A stretch of DNA of 64,000 nt from Chloroflexota bacterium (GTDB lineage: Bacteria > Chloroflexota > UBA11872): the NCBI GenBank assembly GCA_022824865.1, contig JAJDZD010000006.1, positions 1-64,000 of the forward strand, read 5' to 3'. The notes below the pieces were generated by a model. The model ran no database searches. It was not told where the DNA came from and worked only from the letters and a program-made list of their open reading frames with translations. Positions 9,256 to 18,218 of this stretch are shown here, one piece after another. The position numbers and the translations under genes were made by a program. Each line of letters opens with the position of its first letter. The stretch's first letter is position 1.

Positions 9256-10704
9256 GTGAGAAGGGGAGGTGGGCTGTCGCGGCGGCGGGTGCTTGGGGCG
9301 GTGCTGGCGGCTGGGGCGGGGGTGGTGTTGGGGGCTTGTGGGGAGGCGGAGACGGTGAAGGTTGAGCCGCCGGTGTTGCCGAGTTTGAGGCGGACGGTGG
9401 CGGCGACGTCAATTGAGGTGTCGGAGCGGTCGCCGAGTGGGGACGGTGGGTTGCCGGCGGCGGGGGCGGAGCACCCGATCTCGCTGGCTCTGCCGACGTT
9501 TGGCGGGTCGAACGCGGGGGTGGAGCAGATCCTGATTTCGGCTCGTTCGGGCGTGCGGGCGGAGACGCGGCGTCGCTACCGGTATTCGGACGAGCCGATG
9601 GCTTCGACGCTGGGGTATGGCTGGAGTTACACGGAGCTGCTGGATGACGGGTCGGGCGCGGCGCGGGCGGACCTGGTGGCGCTGGAGCGGTGGGACCTGG
9701 AGCACCTGGTGGCGAACGGGATGTTGTCGCCGCTGGACGAGCACCTGGTGAGCGACGGGACGTTTGAGCCGGGGGACTACTGGCCGGGGATCCTGGAGGC
9801 GGGCCAGATTGACGGGGTGCAGTACGCGCTGCCGGTGGCGGCGGCGCCCTGGGTAACGGTCGTGAACCTGACGCTGGCGGAGACGGCGGGGTTTGCGGTG
9901 CCGCCGCGAGATGCCTGGGACGGCGAGGCGTTTGTGCGGGGGGCAGCGGCGATGCACCGGGCGCCGAACGTGGCGGGGCCGCGGGCGACGGTTGGGGTTG
10001 GGCTGAACGTGGAGCCGCTGTGGATGGCGCCGGATCAGCTATGGAACGACGCGCCGAGCTTTGTGTTTCTGCAGTCGAGGTTGGGGGCGCTGCCGGACCG
10101 GCAGGGGTCGTTCGAAGGGCTGCGTTCGGCCGAGGCGCGAGCGGTCCTCGAGACGTTTCATGAGCTGGCGACGGGGTATGGGATTTCGCCGGATCAGCGG
10201 CGGCGGAACGTGGACGCGTATGACCTGATCGACGACGGGCTGATTGGGCTGACGCCGTTTGCGTTGTCGGGACGGTGGTTCGGGAACCTGACTGGAAGCT
10301 CGGTGCCCAGCCAGAACGTGCTGTATCCGTTTCCGGACTTCGGGGCCGGGCGGGCGCCGGCGATGGTGTGGCTGATGCTGGGGATGGGATCGGGCCGGAA
10401 CGATCCGCGGGTGGTCTACGACGCGCTGCGGGCGCTGGAGCGGCATGCGCAGGAGCCATCGAACGTGCCGGCGCGGCGGGTTTCGGCGGAGGAGTTGCAG
10501 CGGCGGTTTCCGTGGTACCGGGCGGACGAGGCGCAGATGGTGGTGGAGCTGATGGGAAAGGCTTCGTACGTGGGGCTGAGCCGGGCGGAATGGGGGACGT
10601 TCATTGCGGAGGTGGACGCGGCGATCATCGTGGACCGGGTGAGCGCGCAGGAGGCGCTGGACGAAGTGAGGCGGCGGCTGGAGGAGTTGGGGGCGCGAGT
10701 CTAG
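9256..10704 (+). CDS. Extracellular solute-binding lipoprotein (ABC sugar-binding type)
   Basis: GTG start; RR signal plus lipobox (LSRRRVLGAVLAAGAGVVLGACGE); LVALERWDLEHLVANGMLSPLDE pattern of family-1 binding proteins. Confidence 0.75.
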   Translation: MRRGGGLSRRRVLGAVLAAGAGVVLGACGEAETVKVEPPVLPSLRRTVAATSIEVSERSPSGDGGLPAAGAEHPISLALPTFGGSNAGVEQILISARSGVRAETRRRYRYSDEPMASTLGYGWSYTELLDDGSGAARADLVALERWDLEHLVANGMLSPLDEHLVSDGTFEPGDYWPGILEAGQIDGVQYALPVAAAPWVTVVNLTLAETAGFAVPPRDAWDGEAFVRGAAAMHRAPNVAGPRATVGVGLNVEPLWMAPDQLWNDAPSFVFLQSRLGALPDRQGSFEGLRSAEARAVLETFHELATGYGISPDQRRRNVDAYDLIDDGLIGLTPFALSGRWFGNLTGSSVPSQNVLYPFPDFGAGRAPAMVWLMLGMGSGRNDPRVVYDALRALERHAQEPSNVPARRVSAEELQRRFPWYRADEAQMVVELMGKASYVGLSRAEWGTFIAEVDAAIIVDRVSAQEALDEVRRRLEELGARV

Positions 10705-11495
10705 GGACGCAGGTCGGTCAGTTCGTGGAGGCTGGCGATCGTTTGGTCGGGGTGGATGCTGCCGGTAAGGGGTGATCCAGCACGATTGAGCCAAATGGCG
10801 TGGACGCCGGTGTTGAGAGCGCCGGCGATGTCGGAAGTGGGGTTGTCGCCGACCATGGCGGCGTTGCCGGGATCGCAGCCGAGCTGTTGGAGGGCGCGCT
10901 GCATGGGGGCCGGGTGGGGTTTGCCGATGCCGACTTCGCCGGAGACGACGATGGACTGGAAGTAGGGGCGGACGCCTGAGGCGTCGATCTTGAAGTGCTG
11001 GAGGTCGGGCGCGCCGTTGGTGACGAGGGCGAGGGGGAGGCGGCGGGCGAATTCGGGCAACAGTTCGGCGGCGTCGGGGAACATGGCGTTGCGCTGGCGT
11101 CGTTCGCGGCGGAAGCGGTTGGCGAGCTGTTCGGCGTAGGCGGGGTCGTCGACGCCGTGCTGGGCGAGGGCAAGGCTCCAGGCTTTGCGGCGGTAGCCGG
11201 GGGCCCAGGCGTGGAGGCGTTGGAGGTCGGGGGCGTCGCCGGTGAACTCGGCCCAGAGGCCTTCCCAGGAACTGATGCCGATGGATTGGCAGTAGGCGAT
11301 GTGGTCGGAGGCGCGCCAGAGCTGGCGGGCGCTGGCGCCGGCGGAACGGGCGACGGCGGCGGGGTCGAGGTCGCAACGGTCGGCGACGGGAGCGCAGGCG
11401 GCGAGGAAGGCGGCTTCGGAGGCGCTTTCGTCGGGGATGAGGGTGTCGTCGAGGTCGAAGAGGAGGGCGTGGAGGTGCATGGGGGGCATGGTCAC
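10701..11495 (-). CDS. HAD-superfamily hydrolase
   Basis: LLFDLDDTLI, LVTNGAP, GIGKPHPAPM, MVGDNPTSDIAGA. Confidence 0.92.
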   Translation of the reverse strand: MTMPPMHLHALLFDLDDTLIPDESASEAAFLAACAPVADRCDLDPAAVARSAGASARQLWRASDHIAYCQSIGISSWEGLWAEFTGDAPDLQRLHAWAPGYRRKAWSLALAQHGVDDPAYAEQLANRFRRERRQRNAMFPDAAELLPEFARRLPLALVTNGAPDLQHFKIDASGVRPYFQSIVVSGEVGIGKPHPAPMQRALQQLGCDPGNAAMVGDNPTSDIAGALNTGVHAIWLNRAGSPLTGSIHPDQTIASLHELTDLRP

Positions 11496-11580
11496 ATAGG
11501 TGGGGAGCCCGGCGTGTGGGCCGGCACGAGGGATCGCAGGGTAGAATCGTCTAGATGTGTTCTACCCATGCGAGGGACCG

Positions 11581-11838
11581 GTGAGCCTCAACATCAAGAA
11601 CGAGGAGACGTGTCGGCTGGCCAGTGAGCTTGCGGAACTGACCGGCGAGACGAAGACCGGTGCGATAACGGTGGCGCTGCGGGAGCGGCTGGAGCGGGAG
11701 CAGCGTGAGCGCAGCGTGGAGGCGCTAACCGAGGAGTTGCTTGCCATCGGGAAGCGTTGCGCGGCCGTGCTGAGGGACGGGCCGTCGGCCGCGGACCACG
11801 GCGACTTTCTGTATGACGAGCGCGGCCTGCCCAAGTGA
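11581..11838 (+). CDS. vapB: VapB-type (Rv0623-like PSK) antitoxin
   Basis: GTG start; VSLNIKNEETCRLASELAELTGETKTGAITVALRERLERE; overlaps a PIN toxin. Confidence 0.9.
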   Translation: MSLNIKNEETCRLASELAELTGETKTGAITVALRERLEREQRERSVEALTEELLAIGKRCAAVLRDGPSAADHGDFLYDERGLPK

Positions 11839-12221
11839 TCGTGGACACGTCGGCGGTGTTGGCGATCCTGTTTCACGAGCAGGACGCCCGGCGGTTCGCG
11901 GAAGCGCTGGCGGGTGCGCCGTACTGCAAGATGTCGGTTGCCAGCTATGTGGAAGCGGCGATTGTTCTGGAGAGTCGGCGGACCGCGGGAGTCGGCCTTG
12001 AGTTGGATCTTGTGGTGGAGCGAACACCAATCGAACTCATACCCGTCACGGTTGCGCACGCACAGGCCGCGCGCCGAGCGTGGCGGAGATTCGGCAAGCG
12101 GAATCATCCGGCGGGGCTGAACTATGGGGACTGCTTCGCCTATGCCCTGGCGGAGACGACGGGCGAGCCGCTGTTGTACAAGGGTCGAGACTTTGCGTTG
12201 ACGGACATTGAGGCTGCATGA
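11835..12221 (+). CDS. vapC: VapC-type PIN-domain ribonuclease toxin
   Basis: MIVDTSAVLAILFHE...YVEAAIVLESR...HPAGLNYGDCFAYALAETTGEPLLYKGRDFALTD; GTGA overlap with vapB. Confidence 0.95.
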   Translation: MIVDTSAVLAILFHEQDARRFAEALAGAPYCKMSVASYVEAAIVLESRRTAGVGLELDLVVERTPIELIPVTVAHAQAARRAWRRFGKRNHPAGLNYGDCFAYALAETTGEPLLYKGRDFALTDIEAA

Positions 12222-12281
12222 GTCAGCGCCCGCAGTGGCGAACCGGGCTCAAACGTGAATAGCGTGTGTCATAGCAGCAAG

Positions 12282-12312
12282 GGAGCCAATTCGAGTGCTG
12301 GCTCCGTCTGTT
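12282..12312 (+). terminator. Possible terminator hairpin after vapC
   Basis: GGAGCCA-(10 nt)-TGGCTCC followed by GTCTGTTT. Confidence 0.4.
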
Positions 12313-12404
12313 TAGGAGATCAGGCAGCCCACAGCGTCTGCGTGCCTTGAGTTGGCGTTTGAATGACTTGACGTCTGAATCCATGTAGAATCCACCAGTG
12401 ATCT

Positions 12405-13109
12405 TTGGTCACACGGGCGGTGGTCTTGGTACGGCTAAGCCTAACTCTATACCAGTTTCTCGGATACTTGATTCCAGGATCGGTCGCAAATCTCGCGATC
12501 ATATTTCTCGGTATCGACTTTTTCGCGTTCCCGGTAGGCGTCCTGCAAGATGCAAGTCTTGCAACCGTCGTAGTGTTTGTGGCATCGGCATACCTAGTGG
12601 GCTTCCTCATCCAAGCAGCTCTAACCGGTCGAGTTGAGCGCTGGCTTTTCTGGCTCCCAGAGCGCGGTGAAATGCCTTCGAGATTCCTTATTCAAGATAA
12701 CAACAAAGCATATTCTCAAGCATTCAAGAGTCAAATAGCCCTGCTTCAGCGAAAGTACAATCGCTCGTCAGCCGGCAAGCTTCGTAAGCAAGAGTGCTTT
12801 AACCTGCTCTATTCCCGATCAATCGCGGACGGGCGTGGGCAGCTCATAGAAACCTTCAATGCACTATATGCGCTGAGTCGTGGATTAACTATAGCCTTTC
12901 TGATTGCAACGGCCGTGCCGGTCACTGCTCTGGTGAGTTGTTCTTCATTTCCAGACGATTGGTACAATTCAACTTCTCAGCGCGTACTCGTCGCCGTCTT
13001 CATTGTTGCGGCTCTCCTGTGCGCTAGACGCGCACGGTCTTACGGCGTACGTTTCGCTGACGAGGTCTACCGTGTCGGCTTGACTTACGAAATGTATATC
13101 CCGAAGTAA
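12405..13109 (+). CDS. Predicted four-helix membrane protein of unknown family (possible effector)
   Basis: Two N-terminal hydrophobic helices (LGYLIPGSVANLAIIFLGIDFF; ASLATVVVFVASAYLVGFLI), a charged segment of about 90 aa, then two helices (GLTIAFLIATAVPVTALV; VLVAVFIVAALLC). TTG at 12405 or GTG at 12420 is the possible start. Confidence 0.7.
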   Translation: MVTRAVVLVRLSLTLYQFLGYLIPGSVANLAIIFLGIDFFAFPVGVLQDASLATVVVFVASAYLVGFLIQAALTGRVERWLFWLPERGEMPSRFLIQDNNKAYSQAFKSQIALLQRKYNRSSAGKLRKQECFNLLYSRSIADGRGQLIETFNALYALSRGLTIAFLIATAVPVTALVSCSSFPDDWYNSTSQRVLVAVFIVAALLCARRARSYGVRFADEVYRVGLTYEMYIPK

Positions 13110-13122
13110 GGACTCCTGAATG

Positions 13123-14118
13123 ATGGCGCTCGACATTTACTTTCTCAACGTTGGACACGGTGACTGCACTGTCGTCAGTTTTCCAAGCGGTCGTTTGGCT
13201 ATTATTGACGTCAATAATTCACCGGGCCTCGATGATCAAGCGGAACAGGAACTTGCAAAGGCGCACGGAGTCGATGTGTCCCTCTACGAGGTTTTGAAGC
13301 TCTTCAATAAGCTGCCCTCGTCATTTGTGAAAGAACTAGACGCATTCAGCGATCGTCTTGTCGATCCAGCTGATTTCATGAATGACAAGTTTCCTAGTAG
13401 TAGTGTTTGGCGATTCATTCTGACGCATCCGGACATGGACCACCTGTCAGGTCTGTATCGGTTATTCAATTCAAGTCAGGAGAACATAGACTTGACGTGT
13501 TTCTGGGACACAGAGAACGAGAGGGAAATGTCGCAGAGCGACTTTGGAAAGGGCGCATCTAAGGGCACATGGGAGGATTGGCAGGAGTATTGCAGGCTAC
13601 GCACCTCCGCGCAATCGCCAAAAGTCATACACAACTATCGTGGTGATATCGGACGCTATTGGACTGATGACGAGATTAGCATTCTCGCACCTACATCGGA
13701 GTTGGTTGAGGCCGCGAACAACAACGGCAAGTGGAATTCATTGAGCTATGTACTAAGCATCGAGTATGCAGGCAGAAGAATCATACTTGGCGGCGATGCT
13801 GACGATAGCGTTTGGGATGATATTGTCTCCACGTATGATTCCTCGGACTTGAAGGCGGACGTACTCAAAGCTTCTCATCATGGACGTGACTCTGGCTATC
13901 ATCAACCGGCCGTTAAGGCAATTAGTCCCATATTCACCGTTGTATCTGTTGGAAAGAAGCCGGAAACAGATGCGTCAAATAAGTATCGTCATTATTCCAA
14001 GAAGGTGATGTCAACTAGATTTCACGGAACTATTCACATTAAGATTTGGTATGACGGTGATATATGGGTCTATGACTGGCAAGGGGATCGCATTGATGAT
14101 GACTTGGCATCGAGTTAG
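13123..14118 (+). CDS. ComEC/Rec2-like metallo-beta-lactamase-fold hydrolase (standalone)
   Basis: IYFLNVGHGDCTVVSF, ILTHPDMDHLSGL (HxxxDH), RIILGGDADDSVWDD, VLKASHHGRDSGY. Begins about 14 bp after the TM gene. Confidence 0.9.
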   Translation: MALDIYFLNVGHGDCTVVSFPSGRLAIIDVNNSPGLDDQAEQELAKAHGVDVSLYEVLKLFNKLPSSFVKELDAFSDRLVDPADFMNDKFPSSSVWRFILTHPDMDHLSGLYRLFNSSQENIDLTCFWDTENEREMSQSDFGKGASKGTWEDWQEYCRLRTSAQSPKVIHNYRGDIGRYWTDDEISILAPTSELVEAANNNGKWNSLSYVLSIEYAGRRIILGGDADDSVWDDIVSTYDSSDLKADVLKASHHGRDSGYHQPAVKAISPIFTVVSVGKKPETDASNKYRHYSKKVMSTRFHGTIHIKIWYDGDIWVYDWQGDRIDDDLASS

Positions 14119-14222
14119 GAATAATCGCTAATACAGGTACGAATAGCTTGGGGATTATATAGGAGAGTGCCGAACACGTAGCGAACAAACGGCCCGTTCG
14201 GGTAAAATGATGCCGGGAGGAC

Positions 14223-15230
14223 ATGAGTGTGTCAGGATCCGGCCGGGCCTATCGCACCGGAATTTCACTCAAGCAGCTGTTTCGCATATCTCCGAACGAC
14301 CAGCGGGCCGAGGCCTGGTTCATCGAGCGCCGCTGGCCTGACGGCGTCGTCTGCCCGCACTGCGGCTCGCTCAACGTGCAGACCGGCGCCAAGCACAAGA
14401 CCATGCCGTTCCGCTGCCGTGAGAAGGAATGCGCCAAGCGCTTCAGCACCAAGACGGGCACCGTCATGGAGGGCTCGAAGCTGGGCTACCAGACCTGGCT
14501 CGGGGCGGCCTACATCCTCTCGACTAGCCTGAAGTCGGTCTCGAGCACGAAGCTCGCCCGTGATTTGGGTATCACCCAACGCTCGGCCTGGTTCCTCGCA
14601 CACCGGCTGCGGGCCGCGCTCGCGGCGCAACCCCCAGTATTCGAGGATCCTGTTGAGGTGGACGAGACCTACGTCGGTGGCCTCCGAAAGAACCTGCCCC
14701 GGGCCACGCGCGAGGCTATGGCGAATGAAGGTGGCTGGGGCGGAGCCGCGGGCAAGGAGCCGGTTGTGGGCATCCGCGATCGGGCAACCGGCCGGGTGGC
14801 GGCCCGTGCGATCTATATTGCGGACCGCAAGACCCTTGTGGACTTCGTGATCGAGCACACGGCGCCAGGAGCCACGGTCTACTCGGACGGCGCGCGCCAG
14901 TATGCCCGGGTCCCGTTCGACCACCAGACGGTCGACCACACGGATGAGTATGTCCGCGGGGACATTCACACGAATAGCCTGGAGTCCTTCTGGTCAACCA
15001 TCAAGCGCGCCCACAAAGGCACCTTTCACAAGATGTCGCCCAAGCATCTGGATCGCTACGTCCAGGAGTTCGCGAGCCGGCACAACCTGCGCGAGCAGGA
15101 CACGATCGACATCATGGCCGCGATTGCGGCTGGCATGCGCGGCAAGCGGCTGCGCTCCCAGGAGCTCATTGCGCCGAACGGGCGACCGAGTGGTGCGCGG
15201 CCCCGAGTGAATGCTATACCTAGACCATGA
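14223..15230 (+). mobile_element. IS1595-family-like transposase (DDE, ISXO2 type with N-terminal zinc ribbon)
   Basis: PDGVVCPHCGS...FRCREKECAKRFSTKTGTVMEGSKLGYQTWL...VEVDETYVGGLRKNLP...YSDGARQYARV...NSLESFWSTIKRAHKGTFHKMSPKHLDRYVQEF. Terminal inverted repeats not confidently located. Confidence 0.92.
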
Positions 15231-15418
15231 GCAAGGATCCGAAGGTAGCCAAGGTCACGGGCACGAAATCGAGTGGCGCCTGGGACGTGGATGTCCAGGT
15301 GAATGCCACGGTCGAGAAACTCCTGAGCCCGGAAGACTAGGCCGCGCTGCTCGAGAAGATCGCGTGCACGGCTTCAACGCGCGCGGCCAGGATTCGACAG
15401 AACATCGCGGGGAGTTAG
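15227..15418 (+). pseudogene. Small ORF overlapping the transposase stop (ATGA), interrupted by an in-frame TAG
   Basis: MSKDPKVAKVTGTKSSGAWDVDVQVNATVEKLLSPED* (stop 15338-15340), then the frame stays open as AALLEKIACTASTRAARIRQNIAGS* to 15418. Confidence 0.5.
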
Positions 15419-15537
15419 ACGCGGCAGGAGGAGTCGGCGGTGGTAGACTTCGCGCCGCGCTGGGGAAATCCCTGATCCGTCGCTTGGCAGATCGTGCACA
15501 CTTGGGTCCATAAAGATTCGACCCGGAAGGAAGTGTG

Positions 15538-15816
15538 ATGGCGCTCCGAATATTCGGTGTTCTCGCTGAAGACGACAGCAAGCAGCGATTGAAAGACAGC
15601 ATTGAGTCAAAGTACGCTGCTTCGTACGAGGTGACTCCGAATTTCTTTCTCTTTGTCGCTGATCCGGAAGACGTGGTGAACGAGCTTGAGTTTGGCGAGC
15701 CGTTGCCAGATCAGGATGATAAGTCCATTTCAGGGGTTGTGTTCAGCCTAAACGGGACAATTGGTGGATATTATAGTAAGAAGCTGTGGGATTGGATCAA
15801 GATACATCGTGGCTAA
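15538..15816 (+). CDS. Hypothetical soluble small protein (about 92 aa)
   Basis: MALRIFGVLAEDDSKQRLKDSIESKYAASYEVTPNFFLFVADPEDVVNELEF...; overlaps the next gene by 8 bp. Confidence 0.65.
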   Translation: MALRIFGVLAEDDSKQRLKDSIESKYAASYEVTPNFFLFVADPEDVVNELEFGEPLPDQDDKSISGVVFSLNGTIGGYYSKKLWDWIKIHRG

Positions 15817-16102
15817 CGGCGGTCCCAATGACTACGCGAAAACGCAGATACAACTAGAAGTAAGCGAGGAGTCCCGACGTATGCGGGACTATGTGGATGA
15901 ACAGATCGCGGAGCAACGCACGGCAATCAAGGAAGTCAGGGATAAGGCAATTCGGGACTGTCAAAGGGTAACGAACATTGAACAGCACTATTTGTCTTAC
16001 AAGTCACTGTGGAAAGAGTGGTGGAAGGTCGCGGGAGTTCTGGTGGTCGCTGTCAGCGCGGGTGCAGGTCTAGCCATCGCCGGCGCCCAGTGGATTAAAT
16101 AG
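15809..16102 (+). CDS. Small coiled-coil protein with C-terminal TM helix
   Basis: GTG start; ESRRMRDYVDEQIAEQRTAIKEVRDKAIRDCQRV followed by VAGVLVVAVSAGAGLAIAGAQWI. Confidence 0.65.
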   Translation: MANGGPNDYAKTQIQLEVSEESRRMRDYVDEQIAEQRTAIKEVRDKAIRDCQRVTNIEQHYLSYKSLWKEWWKVAGVLVVAVSAGAGLAIAGAQWIK

Positions 16103-16177
16103 CCTCACCGCGTGAGTCTGAGTGCTGTCACTAAAGACTGTGAACGCCATCAGCGGCTACGCCCACGAGAGAATCTG

Positions 16178-16420
16178 ATGGCCGGGGCACGATTCGTCTG
16201 GACCAGCGAGAACCCGCGCGCTCGCTTTCATGCGCTGCACTGGTGCAGGGCTCAGGACACCATCCGGGTCAAGTACCGGCAAACAGGACTGAACGCACCT
16301 CCTGATCGGTTGTTGTGCGACAAGTGTCGGCGCGCCCTCGAGCTATTCGTGGAGATTCATCGAGCGGCGGCCCGCGACCCATCCATTCTGGGTGGTAAGG
16401 ACTGGCACGAATCGGCGTGA
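16178..16420 (+). CDS. Hypothetical small protein with Cys pairs
   Basis: MAGARFVWTSENPRARFHALHWCRAQDTIRVKYRQTGLNAPPDRLLCDKCRRALELF; weak evidence (length and composition). Confidence 0.4.
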   Translation: MAGARFVWTSENPRARFHALHWCRAQDTIRVKYRQTGLNAPPDRLLCDKCRRALELFVEIHRAAARDPSILGGKDWHESA

Positions 16421-16427
16421 AGCCCGC

Positions 16428-16619
16428 CTAGCCCCTGTCCAGCAGGGGATTGGGCCTATCGTCCCAGGGCCAGGGATCATTCAGGTAATCCGGTTCCTGG
16501 GTCTCATCCGGCCAGCGCCAGTTGAGTTCACGCGCACGGCCCTGCCGAATTCTGTAGTTGAGCCACTCGGTCTCGTGGTCGATGAGTTCGTCCGGGTGGG
16601 GCATATATCGTTCGGACAT
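16428..16619 (-). CDS. Hypothetical small acidic protein
   Basis: MSERYMPHPDELIDHETEWLNYRIRQGRARELNWRWPDETQEPDYLNDPWPWDDRPNPLLDRG; non-repetitive, protein-like composition. Confidence 0.45.
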   Translation of the reverse strand: MSERYMPHPDELIDHETEWLNYRIRQGRARELNWRWPDETQEPDYLNDPWPWDDRPNPLLDRG

Positions 16620-16675
16620 GGACAGGCCTCCGACATGCCACCTGCGTCCTAAGGATAGTGCACGGAACCGCCAGG

Positions 16676-17245
16676 CTAAGGGTTGGCCGGCAAACTGTAG
16701 CAGTGACCGTTCTGTACTTGAACGAACACTGTTCCCGCGGGACATCCTGCGAACTCCTCGAATGTGGCGAAGAGTTTGCTCATGGCGCGATTCCCGTCCC
16801 CAGCTAGCGTGCGCAGATCGGGACCTGCCGCTCTGGTCTCTCTGGCTATCTGGTACACGACCCGGAACGTCCTTTCGTACCAGTAGGACGCGTCCTCCGC
16901 CTGGTAGTGAATCACCCGGAACCAGGGATAGTCGGAGGGCGTATCTTCCAAGGCGCCGGCCGCGATCTCGTCAAGATATGCGATCGCGAGGTCCAGATCG
17001 GCCAACATTTTCTGGGCGTCCGCTGAGCGGATCAGCTTAGCCGTCGGCCACGTGGCGAGTCGGTTGAACGTGCGCTCGCGGGCCGCGTTAAACGACTCCC
17101 GGAACGGCTCGATTGCCTCGTTCCACGGCCGATCCACCTTGCCAGGTACTGCTGCTGGTGGATCTTGTGCGAGCGCCCCGGGTGTCAGCAGGCCCAGCGC
17201 GAGCACCAGGAAGAACACGATCCCTGTGCGACCTAGCCCTGACAC
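16676..17245 (-). CDS. Hypothetical secreted protein
   Basis: Signal peptide GIVFFLVLALGLLTPGALAQ; 13-bp overlap with the upstream lipoprotein gene. Confidence 0.6.
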   Translation of the reverse strand: MSGLGRTGIVFFLVLALGLLTPGALAQDPPAAVPGKVDRPWNEAIEPFRESFNAARERTFNRLATWPTAKLIRSADAQKMLADLDLAIAYLDEIAAGALEDTPSDYPWFRVIHYQAEDASYWYERTFRVVYQIARETRAAGPDLRTLAGDGNRAMSKLFATFEEFAGCPAGTVFVQVQNGHCYSLPANP

Positions 17246-17550
17246 TGTTTGACTCGCGCGCTCGCGTCGCTGATCGCGACATACGGCTGCGCTCCTGTCT
17301 TGGTGTTGTACACATTCGAGACGTGCGTGACGGCGGCATCGTGGCCAACGGTCTTCATCGCGTTGTACTCGGCCAACACGTCAACGCAGGGTTGCGATTC
17401 CATGTAGGCCCGGCCACCGGCGTTTTGTAGAGGACTGATGCTCTGTGGCGAAAGGTCCTCGCCGCATGCGGCAAGAAGGACCATCAGGCCTATCAGCAGA
17501 GATCTCGGGAACCAGCGCACAGCGGCATCCTCCCGGACGCCCGGTGGCAA
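17233..17550 (-). CDS. Small lipoprotein
   Basis: SLLIGLMVLLAACGED lipobox. Confidence 0.55.
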   Translation of the reverse strand: MPPGVREDAAVRWFPRSLLIGLMVLLAACGEDLSPQSISPLQNAGGRAYMESQPCVDVLAEYNAMKTVGHDAAVTHVSNVYNTKTGAQPYVAISDASARVKQCQG

Positions 17551-17715
17551 AACGCGACCCCGAATGGAAGCGCTGGGCGAGCGTCCACTGTTGCCACACA
17601 GGGTTCCCCAGCGACCCCCACTCGGGGCCGCTGGACGCTCTATTCCTGTGTGGCGACGCTTAGGGTATCAGCCGGTGTGATAGGTTCCGAAGACCCATAG
17701 GCACCAGGAGGCGGG

Positions 17716-17886
17716 ATGCCAAAGGGCAGGAGCAAGCGTCGGCGGGTGGAGCTCGTGGACGAGGCGTATCAGCCGAGCAAGGAAGAGCTTGAGCAAGATC
17801 TGCGCGTGACCCAGGGCTTTAGTGTCGTCATTGAAACTCTGGTTCAGCCGGTTGAGGTCAGGCGCGTCCGCAAGCCCAAGTCCTAA
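17716..17886 (+). CDS. Small basic hypothetical protein (56 aa)
   Basis: Read from sequence: MPKGRSKRRRVELVDEAYQPSKEELEQDLRVTQGFSVVIETLVQPVEVRRVRKPKS*, preceded by CAGGAGGCGGG (Shine-Dalgarno-like). Confidence 0.5.
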   Translation: MPKGRSKRRRVELVDEAYQPSKEELEQDLRVTQGFSVVIETLVQPVEVRRVRKPKS

Positions 17887-17912
17887 AGCCGCGGGAGGAA
17901 GCTATCGGCGAA

Positions 17913-18218
17913 TCAGACGGGGATAGCCCGGAACTGGTATTGATCTGCCGCAGCTGTCAGGTCCCAACACAAGGCGGATATTCCCAAGCTGTACTCGAAT
18001 ACTTGGAATGCCCCGAGTGTGGCGTCCGTCTCGATGGACTCGCGGCACGCGAGATGTTCGATAGCCTTCGACTCCGCCACAGCCGTCAGATACTCCGCGA
18101 CGCCCTCGGTCGGGGCGGCGGTTCGTTCGGCCAAGGCTTGGATGTGCCTCCGGATCCTGGCGGCCCCTTCGTCATTGACGTTCCGAGATCGGAATCGTAG
18201 TTCAGCGACGGTATCCAC
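17913..18218 (-). CDS. Hypothetical protein
   Basis: MDTVAELRFRSRNVNDEGAARIRRHIQALAERTAAPTEGVAEYL...; isolated ORF only. Confidence 0.4.
   Translation of the reverse strand: MDTVAELRFRSRNVNDEGAARIRRHIQALAERTAAPTEGVAEYLTAVAESKAIEHLACRESIETDATLGAFQVFEYSLGISALCWDLTAAADQYQFRAIPV

Noticed and set aside
8693-11376. Very long minus-strand ORFs (8693-10459 and 10039-11376) overlapping the solute-binding lipoprotein and HAD genes
   Set aside because: Pro/Arg/Ser-rich shadow ORFs typical of high-GC antisense frames; the sense genes carry clear family motifs.
14119-14222. Search for terminal inverted repeats/TSD of the IS1595-like element upstream of 14223 and downstream of 15418
   Set aside because: No convincing matching ends could be aligned by eye, so element boundaries are left undefined.
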